Assembly: GCF_900116685.1 (NCBI RefSeq)
Contig: NZ_FPBL01000001.1
Coordinates: 248,001 to 312,000, forward strand
DNA from: Nitrosomonas eutropha
GTDB taxonomy: Bacteria > Pseudomonadota > Gammaproteobacteria > Burkholderiales > Nitrosomonadaceae
Length of the DNA: 64,000 nucleotides
Direction: 5' to 3'
Below are positions 48,612 to 59,356 of this stretch, piece by piece. The position numbers were made by a program, and so were the translations under genes. The notes below the pieces were generated by a model. That model ran no database searches. It saw only the letters and a list, made by a program, of their open reading frames with translations, and was not told where the DNA came from. Position 1 is the stretch's first letter, and the number at the start of each line of letters is the position of its first letter.

Positions 48612-50957
48612 TCAGAACTCCTCCCATTCCCCATCCGTGCCGGTGGGTATCGATGCAACATAGCCCTTGGCAGCCATTTTCTTCTGGTTTTCGGCCTGAG
48701 GCTTTTTGGATCGAGTCAGCCGCTCAACGTTGGTTGCACGGTCAGGGCCGCGCCGTTCAACGAATGGCTGATTAGTTGTTCGGCTGGATAAAGCGTTCTG
48801 CTCCAGTCTGAATACAGCCACAGCACGTGATAATTGTTCCGCCTGCTCACGCATAGATTCGGAAGCTGCCGCTGCCTGTTCGACCAGCGCCGCATTCTGT
48901 TGCGTGATTTCATCCATCTGTGAAATCGCCTGGTTAACTTGCTCGATCCCCTGACTCTGCTCCTGGGAAGCAGCTGAGATCTCGCCCATGATGTCAGTCA
49001 CGTGTTTGACCGATTGCACAATTTCTTCCATCGTCTTGCCAGCCTGATCCACCAGTTGCGTACCATCTTCCACCTTAAGCACTGAGTTATTGATCAACTC
49101 CTTGATTTCCTTGGCTGCTGCCGCTGAACGTTGTGCCAATGTGCGCACTTCAGTCGCCACTACCGCAAACCCGCGTCCCTGCTCGCCAGCACGGGCGGCC
49201 TCCACTGCCGCATTCAGCGCCAGGATATTGGTCTGGAAAGCGATACCGTCGATCACGCTGATAATGTCAACAATCTTCTTCGAACTATCGTTGATCTCGC
49301 TCATGGTCTGCACCACTTCACTGACAACCTGTCCTCCCTTCACCGCCACACTGGAAGCGGAAGCAGCGAGCTGATTAGCCTGATGTGCATTACTCGCATT
49401 CTGCTTCACGGTTGAGGTCAACTCCTCCATACTGGCTGCTGTTTTCTCCAGATTGGCGGCTTGCTGTTCGGTTCGTTGCGAAAGATCCGTGTTGCCGTCG
49501 GCAATCTCTTTCGAAGCGGTACCAATCAGGCCGACCGCCTCCTTGATCTGAGCGACAATGCCGGTCAGTTGAGTGACGGTTGAATTCGAATCATCCTTCA
49601 ATCTGCCCAGCATTCCCTGATAATCACGGGTAATTTTCTGGGTCAAATCGCCTTCCGCCATGGCTTCCAATATAGAGGCCAATTCATCCAATCCTTGAGA
49701 TGTGCTTTCCATCAGCCGGTTGATACCTTCGGCCAGTTGCCTGAAGAATCCCCCCTTGCCGGTCAAGGTCAGACGTTTGCTGAAATCCCCTGCCACACCT
49801 GCCTGAACGATATCCATGATCTCTCTTTCAATCGTCAGCTCCTGGGTGCGATCCCGCCATTCAACTACTGACCCCACTCGTTCTCCGGATTCATTGGTAA
49901 CCGGCATCAATACCAGTGAATACGTCCGCTCTCCGATCCTGACGTTATCAATCTGATGCTGACTGGCCAGAGCTTTCAATCGGCTTTGCAGGGATTTGCG
50001 CACTTCCGCTTCATCCTCCTCTTTGGCAAGGATTTCCCGCACCATCCGGTTCATGAAAATGATCATCCCACTGTTATTGGCAATCATGACTGCGGAAGTG
50101 GCAATATCCAGCGCATTGCGTACCCGCAGATTCTCAATATTCATCCGTTTGGTTTCGGTAAAGTCGATTCCCGCACGAATCTGCATGGATTTAAGCGCTT
50201 CGGTCAACTTCCCGATTTCATCATCACGCTCAATCGTGATCTGGGTGGTGTAATCCCCCTGCGCCATCTTGTCCAGGTGATGAATCATGGTATCCAACGG
50301 CTGGCGAATACAGCGATACAACAACACACCCATTCCACCCGCCAGGCAGGCACTCACCCCCATTCCGGCAAAGGCCAGGCTGAATTGATCCTGCATCATC
50401 AGCCAGGCCGATCCCGCCATCACCAGTAATGGCACGGTACAGACCCCGATAATCCGGGTTTTCAGGCTGAGATGGTGGAATTTTTCGTGCAATGCTCCCA
50501 GCCAGTTATCTGCAATCACGTTCCCGGCAACAATTCGTACTTTTGTTGTTCCTTCGCGCATCTGACGATACAGTATCTCAGTCGCCTGGATCTGTTCGCG
50601 CGATGGCTTGCTGCGTACCGACATATGGCCGGTTACTTTGCCATGTTCCTTGACCGGTGTTGCGTTGGCATACACCCAGTAACTGCTGCCATCCTGGCTC
50701 CGGTTTTTGACCATGCCACTCCATGGCCTGCCCTGCTTAAGCATGTCCCAGAAATCGGCAAAGGCCTCCGGTGGCATATCAGGATGGCGAATAATATTGT
50801 GCGCCTGCCCAATCAGCTCCTGCTCAGTAAAGCCGCTCATCCTGACAAAGGATTCATTGATATAGGTAATCACCCCTTTGGGTGTAGTCCTGGAAACAAG
50901 GAATTCACCATCCCGCATTTCATGTTCCACGTTGGTAACCGGCAGATTGACTCTCAT
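48612..50957 (-). CDS. Methyl-accepting chemotaxis protein with Aer-type PAS domain
   Basis: About 781 residues. An N-terminal Aer-like PAS domain (about 15-125; [18 protein letters not shown]) is followed by two membrane segments (about 170-212), a HAMP domain, a second PAS-like domain (about 285-375) and the signalling hairpin with tip [20 protein letters not shown]. The C-terminus is DGEWEEF, a CheR-docking pentapeptide. The PAS fold suggests cytosolic redox or energy sensing, since no sizeable periplasmic domain exists. I prefer the ATG at 50957 because AAGGA lies 9 bases upstream; an ATG two codons earlier is too close. It lies between cheR and the other receptor gene. Confidence 0.92.
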   Translation of the reverse strand: MRVNLPVTNVEHEMRDGEFLVSRTTPKGVITYINESFVRMSGFTEQELIGQAHNIIRHPDMPPEAFADFWDMLKQGRPWSGMVKNRSQDGSSYWVYANATPVKEHGKVTGHMSVRSKPSREQIQATEILYRQMREGTTKVRIVAGNVIADNWLGALHEKFHHLSLKTRIIGVCTVPLLVMAGSAWLMMQDQFSLAFAGMGVSACLAGGMGVLLYRCIRQPLDTMIHHLDKMAQGDYTTQITIERDDEIGKLTEALKSMQIRAGIDFTETKRMNIENLRVRNALDIATSAVMIANNSGMIIFMNRMVREILAKEEDEAEVRKSLQSRLKALASQHQIDNVRIGERTYSLVLMPVTNESGERVGSVVEWRDRTQELTIEREIMDIVQAGVAGDFSKRLTLTGKGGFFRQLAEGINRLMESTSQGLDELASILEAMAEGDLTQKITRDYQGMLGRLKDDSNSTVTQLTGIVAQIKEAVGLIGTASKEIADGNTDLSQRTEQQAANLEKTAASMEELTSTVKQNASNAHQANQLAASASSVAVKGGQVVSEVVQTMSEINDSSKKIVDIISVIDGIAFQTNILALNAAVEAARAGEQGRGFAVVATEVRTLAQRSAAAAKEIKELINNSVLKVEDGTQLVDQAGKTMEEIVQSVKHVTDIMGEISAASQEQSQGIEQVNQAISQMDEITQQNAALVEQAAAASESMREQAEQLSRAVAVFRLEQNALSSRTTNQPFVERRGPDRATNVERLTRSKKPQAENQKKMAAKGYVASIPTGTDGEWEEF

Positions 50958-51033
50958 GATCATGCTTCCTTAAAAGTTTGTTTTATCCATGCGGCATTAC
51001 AGATCCATCACCCCTGTCATTGCATGGAGGATC

Positions 51034-51130
51034 GTCATTGCGAGGCCCTCTGGGCCGTGGCAACCCAGTTACCCTTAACACCTTGCTTCTAAATTGCTTC
51101 CTGCTTCACTGCGCTTGCAGTCACAATGAC
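51034..51130. repeat. Palindromic repeat copy 2 (between the two mcp genes)
   Basis: Starts GTCATTGCGAGGC and ends CACAATGAC, with CTGGGCCGTGGCAACCCAG and AATTGCTTCCTGCTTCACTG inside. It is a diverged version of the unit at 48310-48417. Confidence 0.8.
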
Positions 51131-51172
51131 GAGGCAGGGACATTCGCAAAGACAGGTGTTTTGTTCTCCATT

Positions 51173-53428
51173 TCAAAACTCTTCCCAATCACCATCCGTG
51201 CCAGTGGGAGCTGGGGCAGCAGAACTTGTAGCAGTCGTTTTTCGCGAATTTTTGGCTTGTGGTAACCGCTCAACGTTAGTTGCCCGGTTCGGGCTGCGTC
51301 GCTCAGTAAATGGGGCATTACCCGCATGACTGGATGAAAATCCCTGTTCCAGCTTGAATACCGCCACAGCGCGTGATAATTGTTCCGCCTGCTCACGCAT
51401 GGATTCGGAAGCGGCGGCTGCCTGTTCTACCAGTGCCGCGTTCTGTTGCGTAATTTCATCCATCTGTGTAATCGCCTGATTGACCTGTTCGATCCCCTGG
51501 CTCTGTTCCTGGGAAGCGGCCGAGATTTCGCCCATGATGTCGGTCACGCGCTTGACTGACAGCACCACTTCTTCCATTGTCTTGCCAGCCTGATCCACCA
51601 GTTGGGTACCATCCTCAACCTTGTGTACCGAATTGCTGATCAGATCCTTGATTTCCCTGGCAGCCGCTGCCGAGCGTTGTGCCAATGTGCGCACTTCGGT
51701 CGCGACTACCGCGAATCCGCGCCCCTGTTCACCCGCGCGAGCAGCCTCCACTGCGGCATTGAGCGCCAAAATATTGGTCTGGAAGGCGATGCCGTCGATC
51801 ACACTGATAATGTCTACAATCTTCTTGGAACTATCATTAATCGCACTCATGGTCTGCACCACTTCACCGACAACTTTGCCCCCCTTCATTGCCACATCGG
51901 ACGCGGAAGCGGCGAGCTGATTTGCCTGGCGAGCATTGTCCGCATTCTGCTTCACGGTTGAGGTCAACTCTTCCATGCTGGCGGCAGTTTCTTCCAGATT
52001 GGCGGCCTGCTCTTCAGTACGCTGCGAAAGATCCGTATTGCCGTCGGCAATCTCTTTCGAGGCGGTGGTGATCAGCCCAGCGGCTTCCTTGATCTGCCTG
52101 ACGATGCTTGCCAACTGTCCCACGGTGACATTCGAATCATCCTTCATACGAGCGAACATACCCTGGTATTCACGGGTAATTTTCTGAGTCAGATCGCCAT
52201 CTGCCAAGGCATCCATAATGCGAATAACGTCCTCCAGGCTGGTTTCACAAGTCTGCATCAACCGGTTCAGATTGTTCACCATGCTCTGGAACTCATATTG
52301 ATACTTATCTGCATTGCCACGGCGGGAAAAATCACCTGCCACCGCACCTTCCACCAGATTCCTGATTTCGGTATTGACCGACTGCAGGCTGTTTTTGACC
52401 TTGTCTACCGCTTCAGTCACTTTTGCCTTTTCACCAGGAAGGCGATCCATATCCATCGACAGATCCCCTTGTGCGTAACGGGAAACCACCTCTACCACGC
52501 GCATTTTGACGGCAATATGTGCTGCTGCCAGATCATTGACTGCACTGGCGATTTCACCGTAGCTACCCGGAAATTTTTCGGCAGGGATCCGGTAGCTGAT
52601 CGCACCGGCTTCATGCTGTTGTTGCATTTTTTGCTGAGCAGCTACAAAGCCATTCAGCACTTCCACCATCTTGCGCATCGATTTCATCAATACGGAAATT
52701 TCATCATGGCCGGTCACTTCGATACGCTGATCCAGATGACCGTTGGCAATACCATCTGCTACTTGCACCGCCTGATTGATCGAGCGGCTGATAGCACGAA
52801 TCAGTACAGAACCGATTACGCCAGCTAACAGGATTCCCAGTGCCGCCAGCAGGAACATGGCCATAATCATTTTGGAAGAATTTGCCTGCAGTTGTTCATA
52901 CTCCTGTGCGGTGACACTTTCTTGTAACTCGATCAGCTGCATCAGCGTGTCGTGTACCGATTCATATTTGGGGCCGGCATCCTGAAGCGTATTCTCCATT
53001 GCCGCATCAAAATTGCCATTAACAGCATGATTGAGCGTCTGATTACGCGCAGCCTGATAAGCCCTCCATTGCTCAGTAAAGCGATTGGCCAGCGATTGCT
53101 CTTCTGGAATCAGATAGGTTTGGCTGAATTTTTGCCAGAGATCACTGATGCCGGCATCTTCTTCAATCACCTGCCCTGCCCGCTGCCTGGCAGCAGCAGT
53201 ATCACGCGAATTGCCAGCCAATAACGCATGCATGCGTACTTGCTGCAGTTTGTCCAGGATTTCTGAAAAATGACCAAGCACCACCACCCGATCCTGATAA
53301 ATCGTTTCCAGCTGCGCTTTGGATTGATTTAAGCCATACAGCCCCACTGCCCCCACGCTGATCAGTAACAGAGACAACAGGCCAATAACAAAAATCAGCC
53401 GTGATTTAATCGTCATGTTCTGCAACAT
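51173..53428 (-). CDS. Methyl-accepting chemotaxis protein with periplasmic four-helix sensor
   Basis: 751 residues with a classic layout. TM1 is at about 9-31, a four-helix-bundle ligand domain at 32-188, TM2 at about 189-212 and HAMP at about 213-266. A second HAMP-like stretch follows (about 320-440), then the signalling domain with methylation region [15 protein letters not shown] and tip [20 protein letters not shown]. The C-terminus is DGDWEEF, a CheR tether. The signalling half is almost identical to that of the adjacent receptor, pointing to duplication or gene conversion. The ligand is unknown. It follows cheW by 86 bp. Confidence 0.94.
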   Translation of the reverse strand: MLQNMTIKSRLIFVIGLLSLLLISVGAVGLYGLNQSKAQLETIYQDRVVVLGHFSEILDKLQQVRMHALLAGNSRDTAAARQRAGQVIEEDAGISDLWQKFSQTYLIPEEQSLANRFTEQWRAYQAARNQTLNHAVNGNFDAAMENTLQDAGPKYESVHDTLMQLIELQESVTAQEYEQLQANSSKMIMAMFLLAALGILLAGVIGSVLIRAISRSINQAVQVADGIANGHLDQRIEVTGHDEISVLMKSMRKMVEVLNGFVAAQQKMQQQHEAGAISYRIPAEKFPGSYGEIASAVNDLAAAHIAVKMRVVEVVSRYAQGDLSMDMDRLPGEKAKVTEAVDKVKNSLQSVNTEIRNLVEGAVAGDFSRRGNADKYQYEFQSMVNNLNRLMQTCETSLEDVIRIMDALADGDLTQKITREYQGMFARMKDDSNVTVGQLASIVRQIKEAAGLITTASKEIADGNTDLSQRTEEQAANLEETAASMEELTSTVKQNADNARQANQLAASASDVAMKGGKVVGEVVQTMSAINDSSKKIVDIISVIDGIAFQTNILALNAAVEAARAGEQGRGFAVVATEVRTLAQRSAAAAREIKDLISNSVHKVEDGTQLVDQAGKTMEEVVLSVKRVTDIMGEISAASQEQSQGIEQVNQAITQMDEITQQNAALVEQAAAASESMREQAEQLSRAVAVFKLEQGFSSSHAGNAPFTERRSPNRATNVERLPQAKNSRKTTATSSAAPAPTGTDGDWEEF

Positions 53429-53514
53429 TTTTGCTCCCGATAAATAAAGTAACTTAACTTTTAAAATACTGTGCTCACCGCCATAACCACTGATACATGC
53501 GACTATTCACAAAG

Positions 53515-54036
53515 CTATTTGCCTGCCGGCTCAAGCAAACCCATTTCTGAACTGCTCATTAATTTCTCGATATCCACCAGAATCAACATGCGTTCTTCTA
53601 TGGTGCCAAGTCCGATGATGTATTCGGTATCAATCACTCCGCCGAATTCCGGGGTGGGGCGCAAATTCTCTGTATCCAGGTTGATCACGTCGGATACGCC
53701 ATCCACCACGATGCCGATAATTCGCCCGGACAGATTCAGGATAATCACCACGGTGAACTGGTCATAATGGGCTGCGCCCAGATTGAATTTGATGCGCATG
53801 TCAACGATCGGTACGATCACGCCGCGCAGATTGATAACGCCCTTGATAAATTCGGGTGCGTTGGCGATACGGGTAATGGCGTCATACCCGCGAATTTCCT
53901 GGACTTTCAGAATCTCGATACCGTATTCCTCTTTTCCCAGCCGAAATATCAGAAATTCACTGCACGAAAGATCCTGGATTGAATCGGGTGATTCACCTGC
54001 AGCAGTGGTGGTAGCCGTAGCTTGTGTCAACAACAT
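53515..54036 (-). CDS. cheW: Chemotaxis coupling protein CheW
   Basis: 173 residues. It links receptors to the CheA kinase. CheW-fold landmarks are [36 protein letters not shown] and [12 protein letters not shown] start it at ATG 54036 because GAGGAG lies 7 bases upstream; an earlier start would add 18 residues. It is 72 bp after cheA. Confidence 0.96.
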   Translation of the reverse strand: MLLTQATATTTAAGESPDSIQDLSCSEFLIFRLGKEEYGIEILKVQEIRGYDAITRIANAPEFIKGVINLRGVIVPIVDMRIKFNLGAAHYDQFTVVIILNLSGRIIGIVVDGVSDVINLDTENLRPTPEFGGVIDTEYIIGLGTIEERMLILVDIEKLMSSSEMGLLEPAGK

Positions 54037-54108
54037 GGTTTGCTCCTCAGTAATGTGCACATAGGTATCGGCTCTAACGGCTTCTCCCACAGAGGTTTGA
54101 TCAATTTA

Positions 54109-56235
54109 TTACGCTGCATGGATCATTTTCTGCTTCATGACATTGACCAGCCCCACGGCATCCAGTATCAGAGCGACACTGCCATCCCCCATGATGGTTG
54201 CACCTGAAACGCCCTGTACACGGCGATAATTACTTTCCAGACTTTTGATCACCACCTGATGCTGCCCGACCAGCGTATCGACAAACATGGCGGCCTTGTT
54301 TCCCTCAGCATCGAGGATGACCAGAATGCCTTCATGGATCTCATGCACTTCCGGTTCCAGGCTGAAAATTTCATGCAGAGCAATCACTGGCAGGTATTCG
54401 CCACGCACTTCCACCACCCGGCCCTGGCCTCGTATGGTGCGGATATCTTCTGCAGCCGGTTTGAGTGATTCAGTGATATAGGTCAGCGGGATAATAAATA
54501 GCTGATCTCCCACCGATACCGACAATCCATCCAGGATGGCGAGCGTCAGCGGCAAACGAATTGAGATCTTCGTTCCCTGTCCGGTCACTGAATTGATTTC
54601 CACCCGGCCACCAAGTCCCTCGATATTGCGTTTGACGACATCCATGCCCACACCACGGCCGGAAACATCCGTCACGACTTCCGCCGTGGAAAAACCGGCT
54701 TCAAAAATCAGCATCCAGACATCCTGATCAGTCATGTTCTCGCTGATTGCCAGCCCCCGGCTGCGAGCCTTATCCAGAATTTTTTCCCGGTTAAGCCCTG
54801 CGCCATCATCCATCACCTCTATCACGACACTGCCACCCTGGTGCGATGCCCGCAGGGTGATCGTGCCGTGAGCAGGTTTGCCCAGTGCCTTTCTTTTTTC
54901 CGGTGTTTCGATGCCGTGATCCAGGCTGTTGCGGATCAGATGGGTCAGCGGATCAGTGATTTTTTCAATCAATCCCTTATCCAGCTCGGTGCCTTCCCCC
55001 AGAGTTTTGAGATTGACCTGCTTGCCGAGCTTGGAGGCTACATCTCTTACTACCCGGGGAAAGCGGCTAAATACAAAACTGATCGGCATCATGCGAATCG
55101 ACATGACGGCTTCCTGCAGATCACGGGTATTGCGTTCGAGCTGATTCAGGCCATTGAGCAGTTTTTCAAAAATAACCGGATCGATCTGGCTTGCAGTTTG
55201 CGCCAACATGGCCTGGGTGATGACCAGCTCCCCCACCAGATTGATCATTTGATCCACTTTTTCGACACCGACGCGAATGGAAGAGGATTCACCGCTGGCT
55301 GATCCGGCGTGATCAGCGGATGACTTATGTTGCGGTGGGGCGACCGCTTTTTTGGCCGGCAGTTGAGTTTTTTGACTGGCTGAATCGGCAACGGCTGCAC
55401 CAGGCTGCGTATCTTGTTGTTCTGATACAGCTTCAACCGTCTGTTGCTGCTCCTGTTGGCATTCCAGTATTGATCCGGAAACAGCTGCAGCAGATGGCAC
55501 ACCTTCATCTATTTTGATGGATAAATTGGTGGGATCAACCAGAAACGCCAGCGCCTCCCAGACATCTTCCTCACTGTCAGTCGTGGCAAGCTTCAATATG
55601 CATATTGTTTCGTTATCCGGATCGCTCAGGTTTTTCAGTTGCCCTTGCCGCGCCAGATCAATTAACAGTTTCTCCATCACTGACTTGCCGAGATCAGCAC
55701 AATCAAATTCAATCCGGTAAGTGGTAACGTTTTCTGCAACGGATGCCGATTCAGCAGACGCTGGAACCCGTTCAGCAGTATTTACAGCATGGGTCGATTC
55801 CTCTACCGATTCGGATGTGGATACGGACGTTGCGTGATCGCCCATCGTATTTGCCACCAGTTCTTTCAGTTTGCGGTTGACGGCATCCACTTCTGCCGGA
55901 TCGGCAGAACCAGTGCCCCGGTGCCCATCCAGTTGATTTTTTAATACATCTCCGGCACGCAGAAAGGTATCCACCATTTCAGCGCGTAACTTGAGTTCAT
56001 CCTTGCGCAACTTGTCGAGTAGTGATTCAAGCACATGCGTAAGTCCTGTCATATCGGTAAACCCGAAGGTTCCCGCTCCGCCCTTGATGGAATGTGCTAC
56101 ACGAAATATCGCGTTCAAATCTTCCGGATCGGGTGACAGAATATCCAGTTTGAGCAGACGTGTTTCCATCTCTGCCAGCAACTCACCCGCTTCTTCAAAA
56201 AATATCTGGTAAAACTGTTCGAGATCAGTACTCAT
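54109..56235 (-). CDS. cheA: Chemotaxis histidine kinase CheA
   Basis: 708 residues starting at ATG 56235, where CAGGAG lies 5 bases upstream. The Hpt domain has phospho-acceptor H48 (VAHSIKGGAGTFGF). A middle domain (about 175-255) resembles the P2 response-regulator docking fold. P3 dimerisation (SIRVGVEKVDQMINLVGELV), P4 ATPase (LIRNSLDHGIETP, DDGAGLN, GRGVGMDVV) and P5 CheW-like domains follow. It is first in the visible operon. No cheY lies before or after it here. Confidence 0.96.
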   Translation of the reverse strand: MSTDLEQFYQIFFEEAGELLAEMETRLLKLDILSPDPEDLNAIFRVAHSIKGGAGTFGFTDMTGLTHVLESLLDKLRKDELKLRAEMVDTFLRAGDVLKNQLDGHRGTGSADPAEVDAVNRKLKELVANTMGDHATSVSTSESVEESTHAVNTAERVPASAESASVAENVTTYRIEFDCADLGKSVMEKLLIDLARQGQLKNLSDPDNETICILKLATTDSEEDVWEALAFLVDPTNLSIKIDEGVPSAAAVSGSILECQQEQQQTVEAVSEQQDTQPGAAVADSASQKTQLPAKKAVAPPQHKSSADHAGSASGESSSIRVGVEKVDQMINLVGELVITQAMLAQTASQIDPVIFEKLLNGLNQLERNTRDLQEAVMSIRMMPISFVFSRFPRVVRDVASKLGKQVNLKTLGEGTELDKGLIEKITDPLTHLIRNSLDHGIETPEKRKALGKPAHGTITLRASHQGGSVVIEVMDDGAGLNREKILDKARSRGLAISENMTDQDVWMLIFEAGFSTAEVVTDVSGRGVGMDVVKRNIEGLGGRVEINSVTGQGTKISIRLPLTLAILDGLSVSVGDQLFIIPLTYITESLKPAAEDIRTIRGQGRVVEVRGEYLPVIALHEIFSLEPEVHEIHEGILVILDAEGNKAAMFVDTLVGQHQVVIKSLESNYRRVQGVSGATIMGDGSVALILDAVGLVNVMKQKMIHAA

Positions 56236-56436
56236 GAGGACTCCTGTCTGAAATTTGCAACAGCTTACTGCAGCAAAACAAGCCGGTAGTTTCGAACAAA
56301 CGCATAAACCACCTTCATTTCCACCCGTTCTGCAGATTGATATAGCAGCAATTGCATACAACAACAGCATTGAATCCGGCTTTATTCCCTTGTAATATCC
56401 TCATCTATAAAGCGTTACTTATATTCAAGAATAAAA

Positions 56437-56868
56437 ATGGCAGAACACTCCTACATAATCCGACAACAAGATAGAACAGCAGCCACTACTTTTATTGACG
56501 ATCAGTTAAGTAAAGACCCAAAGTGGTTCAGCACAACAGAATCTGAATACAGCGCAGCAAAACAGGAATATCTTGCAGCCAGGGCTGATTCAATCAATTT
56601 CAACACCTGGTGCCAAAAATGGCTGAATGAAACTCAGTGGATGGAAATCAGGAAAGTGATCAGCATGAACAAAGATCACAAAGAAGAAAGACGGAAATAT
56701 ACAGAGCCACACAAAACAATCAGTGTGACGCATCGCGCATGGGAGATTCTTTCCGAACTGGCCCTGCAAGATCAGCTCTCCCTGTCCGAGGTCATCGTCA
56801 ACCGGTTAGGTAATAATCATGCAACCGTCTGCTTACCTGTCGAATCACGCTATAATCTGGGTAATTGA
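56437..56868 (+). CDS. Uncharacterised protein with ribbon-helix-helix-like C-terminus
   Basis: 143 residues, very polar and helical. Residues about 93-123 (KTISVTHRAWEILSELALQD, then LSEVIVNRLG) have the beta strand-helix-helix pattern of ribbon-helix-helix DNA-binding proteins such as MatP. The N-terminal part is not recognised. It is divergent from cheA across 201 bp. A DNA-binding role is inference only. Confidence 0.65.
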   Translation: MAEHSYIIRQQDRTAATTFIDDQLSKDPKWFSTTESEYSAAKQEYLAARADSINFNTWCQKWLNETQWMEIRKVISMNKDHKEERRKYTEPHKTISVTHRAWEILSELALQDQLSLSEVIVNRLGNNHATVCLPVESRYNLGN

Positions 56869-56956
56869 CGAATCACCGGATGCGTTCCTGAGCATGCGGT
56901 GACATGCGAGCCCACCCTGCGCGGGCGGCAAGCATGTTGACAACCTGTTCCCGGTA

Positions 56957-57589
56957 ATGATCACACAATCTTCGATACTGACCGCCCCCCTGATTACCTG
57001 CCTGAATCACCTGGCTGATAAATCGAACCAGGTACAGCAGCGCTTACAATCTCATGTAAACGAAACTGTATGTTTCCGTATCGGATCTCTGATCCGTCTG
57101 CATGTCACGATTACACAGGATGGTCATTTCAGGATGGCAACCGAAGATGAGCACGCCGAAGTGATCCTCAACATACCAGTCGAACTCGCACCCCGCCTTG
57201 CTTCCGGTGATAGAGATGCATTCCGTGAGATTACTGTCTGTGGCGACCCGGTGCTGGCAGACATCCTGCTGTACATGGGCAAGATTTTTCAGGCTGAAAT
57301 CGAGGAGAATCTGAGCTCGGCCCTTGGGGATGTATTCGCCCGCCGCGTGACTTTGACAGGACAGGAGCTGGTGCGCTGGCAGCTGGGAAGCATTCGTAAT
57401 CTATCGCGAGCACTGGGAGAATTTATTACTGAGGAACGGCTGATAACGGTAAGCCACACACGATTTTGCCAGATCAGCTCCGAGGTTGCATTACTGCAAC
57501 AACAGGTTTCACAACTTGAAGAACGAATTGATACGCTGATTTCACCGCTCTCACAGGCTGTAGAAAACTCCTCTCGGACCGGCCAATGA
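56957..57589 (+). CDS. ubiJ: Ubiquinone biosynthesis accessory factor UbiJ (SCP2 domain)
   Basis: 210 residues with an N-terminal SCP2-type lipid-binding domain (VCFRIGSLIRLHVTITQDG, ILNIPVELAPRLASGDRDAF) and a C-terminal coiled coil (SEVALLQQQVSQLEERIDTL). UbiJ presents ubiquinone intermediates within the soluble Ubi complex. Position directly before ubiB (90 bp) supports the call. Confidence 0.88.
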   Translation: MITQSSILTAPLITCLNHLADKSNQVQQRLQSHVNETVCFRIGSLIRLHVTITQDGHFRMATEDEHAEVILNIPVELAPRLASGDRDAFREITVCGDPVLADILLYMGKIFQAEIEENLSSALGDVFARRVTLTGQELVRWQLGSIRNLSRALGEFITEERLITVSHTRFCQISSEVALLQQQVSQLEERIDTLISPLSQAVENSSRTGQ

Positions 57590-57679
57590 CCGTAAGCCGC
57601 GCACCACTCGCCTCTGCATACTGCGCAGATAATACCCGGCCCCGCCTGCCGGTAACTTTATTGAATCACCAATCACTTC

Positions 57680-59194
57680 ATGCGCTTTTTCCGTCTACTT
57701 AGAATCATGCTGATTGCTTATCGCTTCGGGCTGGATGAAATCCTGCTCGAGCAGATTCGCCTGCGCACACTCAAGGTATTTTCACTGCTGCTGCCGTTCC
57801 GCTCTCAACTCAAACAGCCACGCGCGGTCAGATTGCGCCTGGCACTGGAAGCACTGGGGCCCATTTTCATCAAGTTCGGGCAGATGTTATCCACCCGCCG
57901 GGATCTGCTCGCCCAGGATTTTGCCGATGAACTGGCTTTTCTACAGGATCGGGTACCCCCCTTCCCTTCGGAACAGGCAGTCAAAATACTGGAAACCGTC
58001 TATGGAAAGCCGGTACATGAGGTCTTTCTCGAATTTGATATCAAGCCGGTCGCCAGTGCATCAGTTGCCCAGGTGCACTTTGCCGTGCTGCAGGATGGCA
58101 CACAGGCTGCTGTCAAGATCTTGCGACCAACCATCGCCCCCGTCATTGCACATGATGTGGCGTTAATGGAAACTGGTGCATGGCTGCTTGAATCCATCTG
58201 GCCGGACGGCAAGCGGTTAAAACTGCGCGAAGTGGTGGCGGAGTTTGCCAGACATCTGGACGACGAACTTGATCTTATCCGGGAGGCCGCCAACTGCAGC
58301 CAGTTACGGCGTAATTTTCTCAACTCCCCCTTGCTGCAAGTGCCGGAAGTATACTGGGATTACTGTCATCCGGAAGTCATGGTGATGGAGCGAATGGTTG
58401 GTACACCCATCAGCCGCGTAGAGACATTACGCGCTCAGGGAATCGATGTTCCGCAACTTGCCCGCATGGGCGTGGAGATCTTTTTTACCCAGGTGTTCAG
58501 GGATGGTTATTTCCATGCTGATATGCACCCTGGCAATATCTTTGTCGGGAGCGATGGTCGCTATATCGCCGTGGATTTTGGCATTATGGGTACACTGAGT
58601 GAACAGGATAAAAATTATCTGGCGCAAAACTTCCTGGCTTTCTTTCGCCGGGACTATCGCCGCGTGGCGGAGACACACATCGAGGCCGGCTGGGCACCGA
58701 GAAATACACGCGTGGATGATTTTGAAGCCGCTATCCGGGCCGTGTGTGAACCGATTTTTGATCGGCCGCTGAAGGAAATCTACTTTGGACGTGTCCTGTT
58801 GCGCTTGTTTCAGGCTTCTCGTCAGTTCAACGTGGAAATTCAGCCACAACTGGTTCTGCTTCAGAAAACACTGCTTAATATTGAAGGGCTGGGACGTGAT
58901 CTGGATCCGGATCTTGATCTCTGGAAAACCGCCAAACCATTCCTGGAAAACTGGATGACCGAGCAAATCGGACTGCGCGGACTCATTACCCACCTGCAAA
59001 AGGAAGCAACCAACTGGGCAGTGATGCTGCCGCAGTTCCCCCGCCTGATGCACTACAACCTTGATCAGCAACGTGCTCGAAATCTGGAAGACAGGCTGAC
59101 CGAACTGGTCGCACAGCAAAAACGTCAAAGCCGGATATTGACACTGGTCGCTGTGCTGCTGGCTGGATTATTACTGGCACGGATATATCTTTAA
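57680..59194 (+). CDS. ubiB: Ubiquinone biosynthesis protein UbiB (ADCK-like atypical kinase)
   Basis: 504 residues. The KxGQ motif ([11 protein letters not shown], about residues 62-72), the Ala-rich loop [10 protein letters not shown] and the metal region [11 protein letters not shown] ... VDFGIMG mark the UbiB family. The C-terminal hydrophobic segment ([19 protein letters not shown]) anchors it in the inner membrane. UbiB is an ATPase thought to extract lipid intermediates for the Ubi complex. It follows ubiJ; ubiE is not adjacent. Confidence 0.96.
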   Translation: MRFFRLLRIMLIAYRFGLDEILLEQIRLRTLKVFSLLLPFRSQLKQPRAVRLRLALEALGPIFIKFGQMLSTRRDLLAQDFADELAFLQDRVPPFPSEQAVKILETVYGKPVHEVFLEFDIKPVASASVAQVHFAVLQDGTQAAVKILRPTIAPVIAHDVALMETGAWLLESIWPDGKRLKLREVVAEFARHLDDELDLIREAANCSQLRRNFLNSPLLQVPEVYWDYCHPEVMVMERMVGTPISRVETLRAQGIDVPQLARMGVEIFFTQVFRDGYFHADMHPGNIFVGSDGRYIAVDFGIMGTLSEQDKNYLAQNFLAFFRRDYRRVAETHIEAGWAPRNTRVDDFEAAIRAVCEPIFDRPLKEIYFGRVLLRLFQASRQFNVEIQPQLVLLQKTLLNIEGLGRDLDPDLDLWKTAKPFLENWMTEQIGLRGLITHLQKEATNWAVMLPQFPRLMHYNLDQQRARNLEDRLTELVAQQKRQSRILTLVAVLLAGLLLARIYL

Positions 59195-59356
59195 TAAAGC
59201 CTGGTATTAAAACTGGCTGAAGCAACCCAGATTACTACATTGTATGCTAACAGCAGAAGAGGGAGCACGTGCGCAGATATGTTCCTGTTACTTCTCGGTG
59301 TTCTTTTAGCCCGGTAGAACCAAATTTGTTAAAATCCGCCTTTTTGGAATAAAGTC

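Noticed and set aside
58427-59128. 233-codon frame antisense to ubiB
   Set aside because: A shadow of ubiB with no ribosome site and no recognisable domain.
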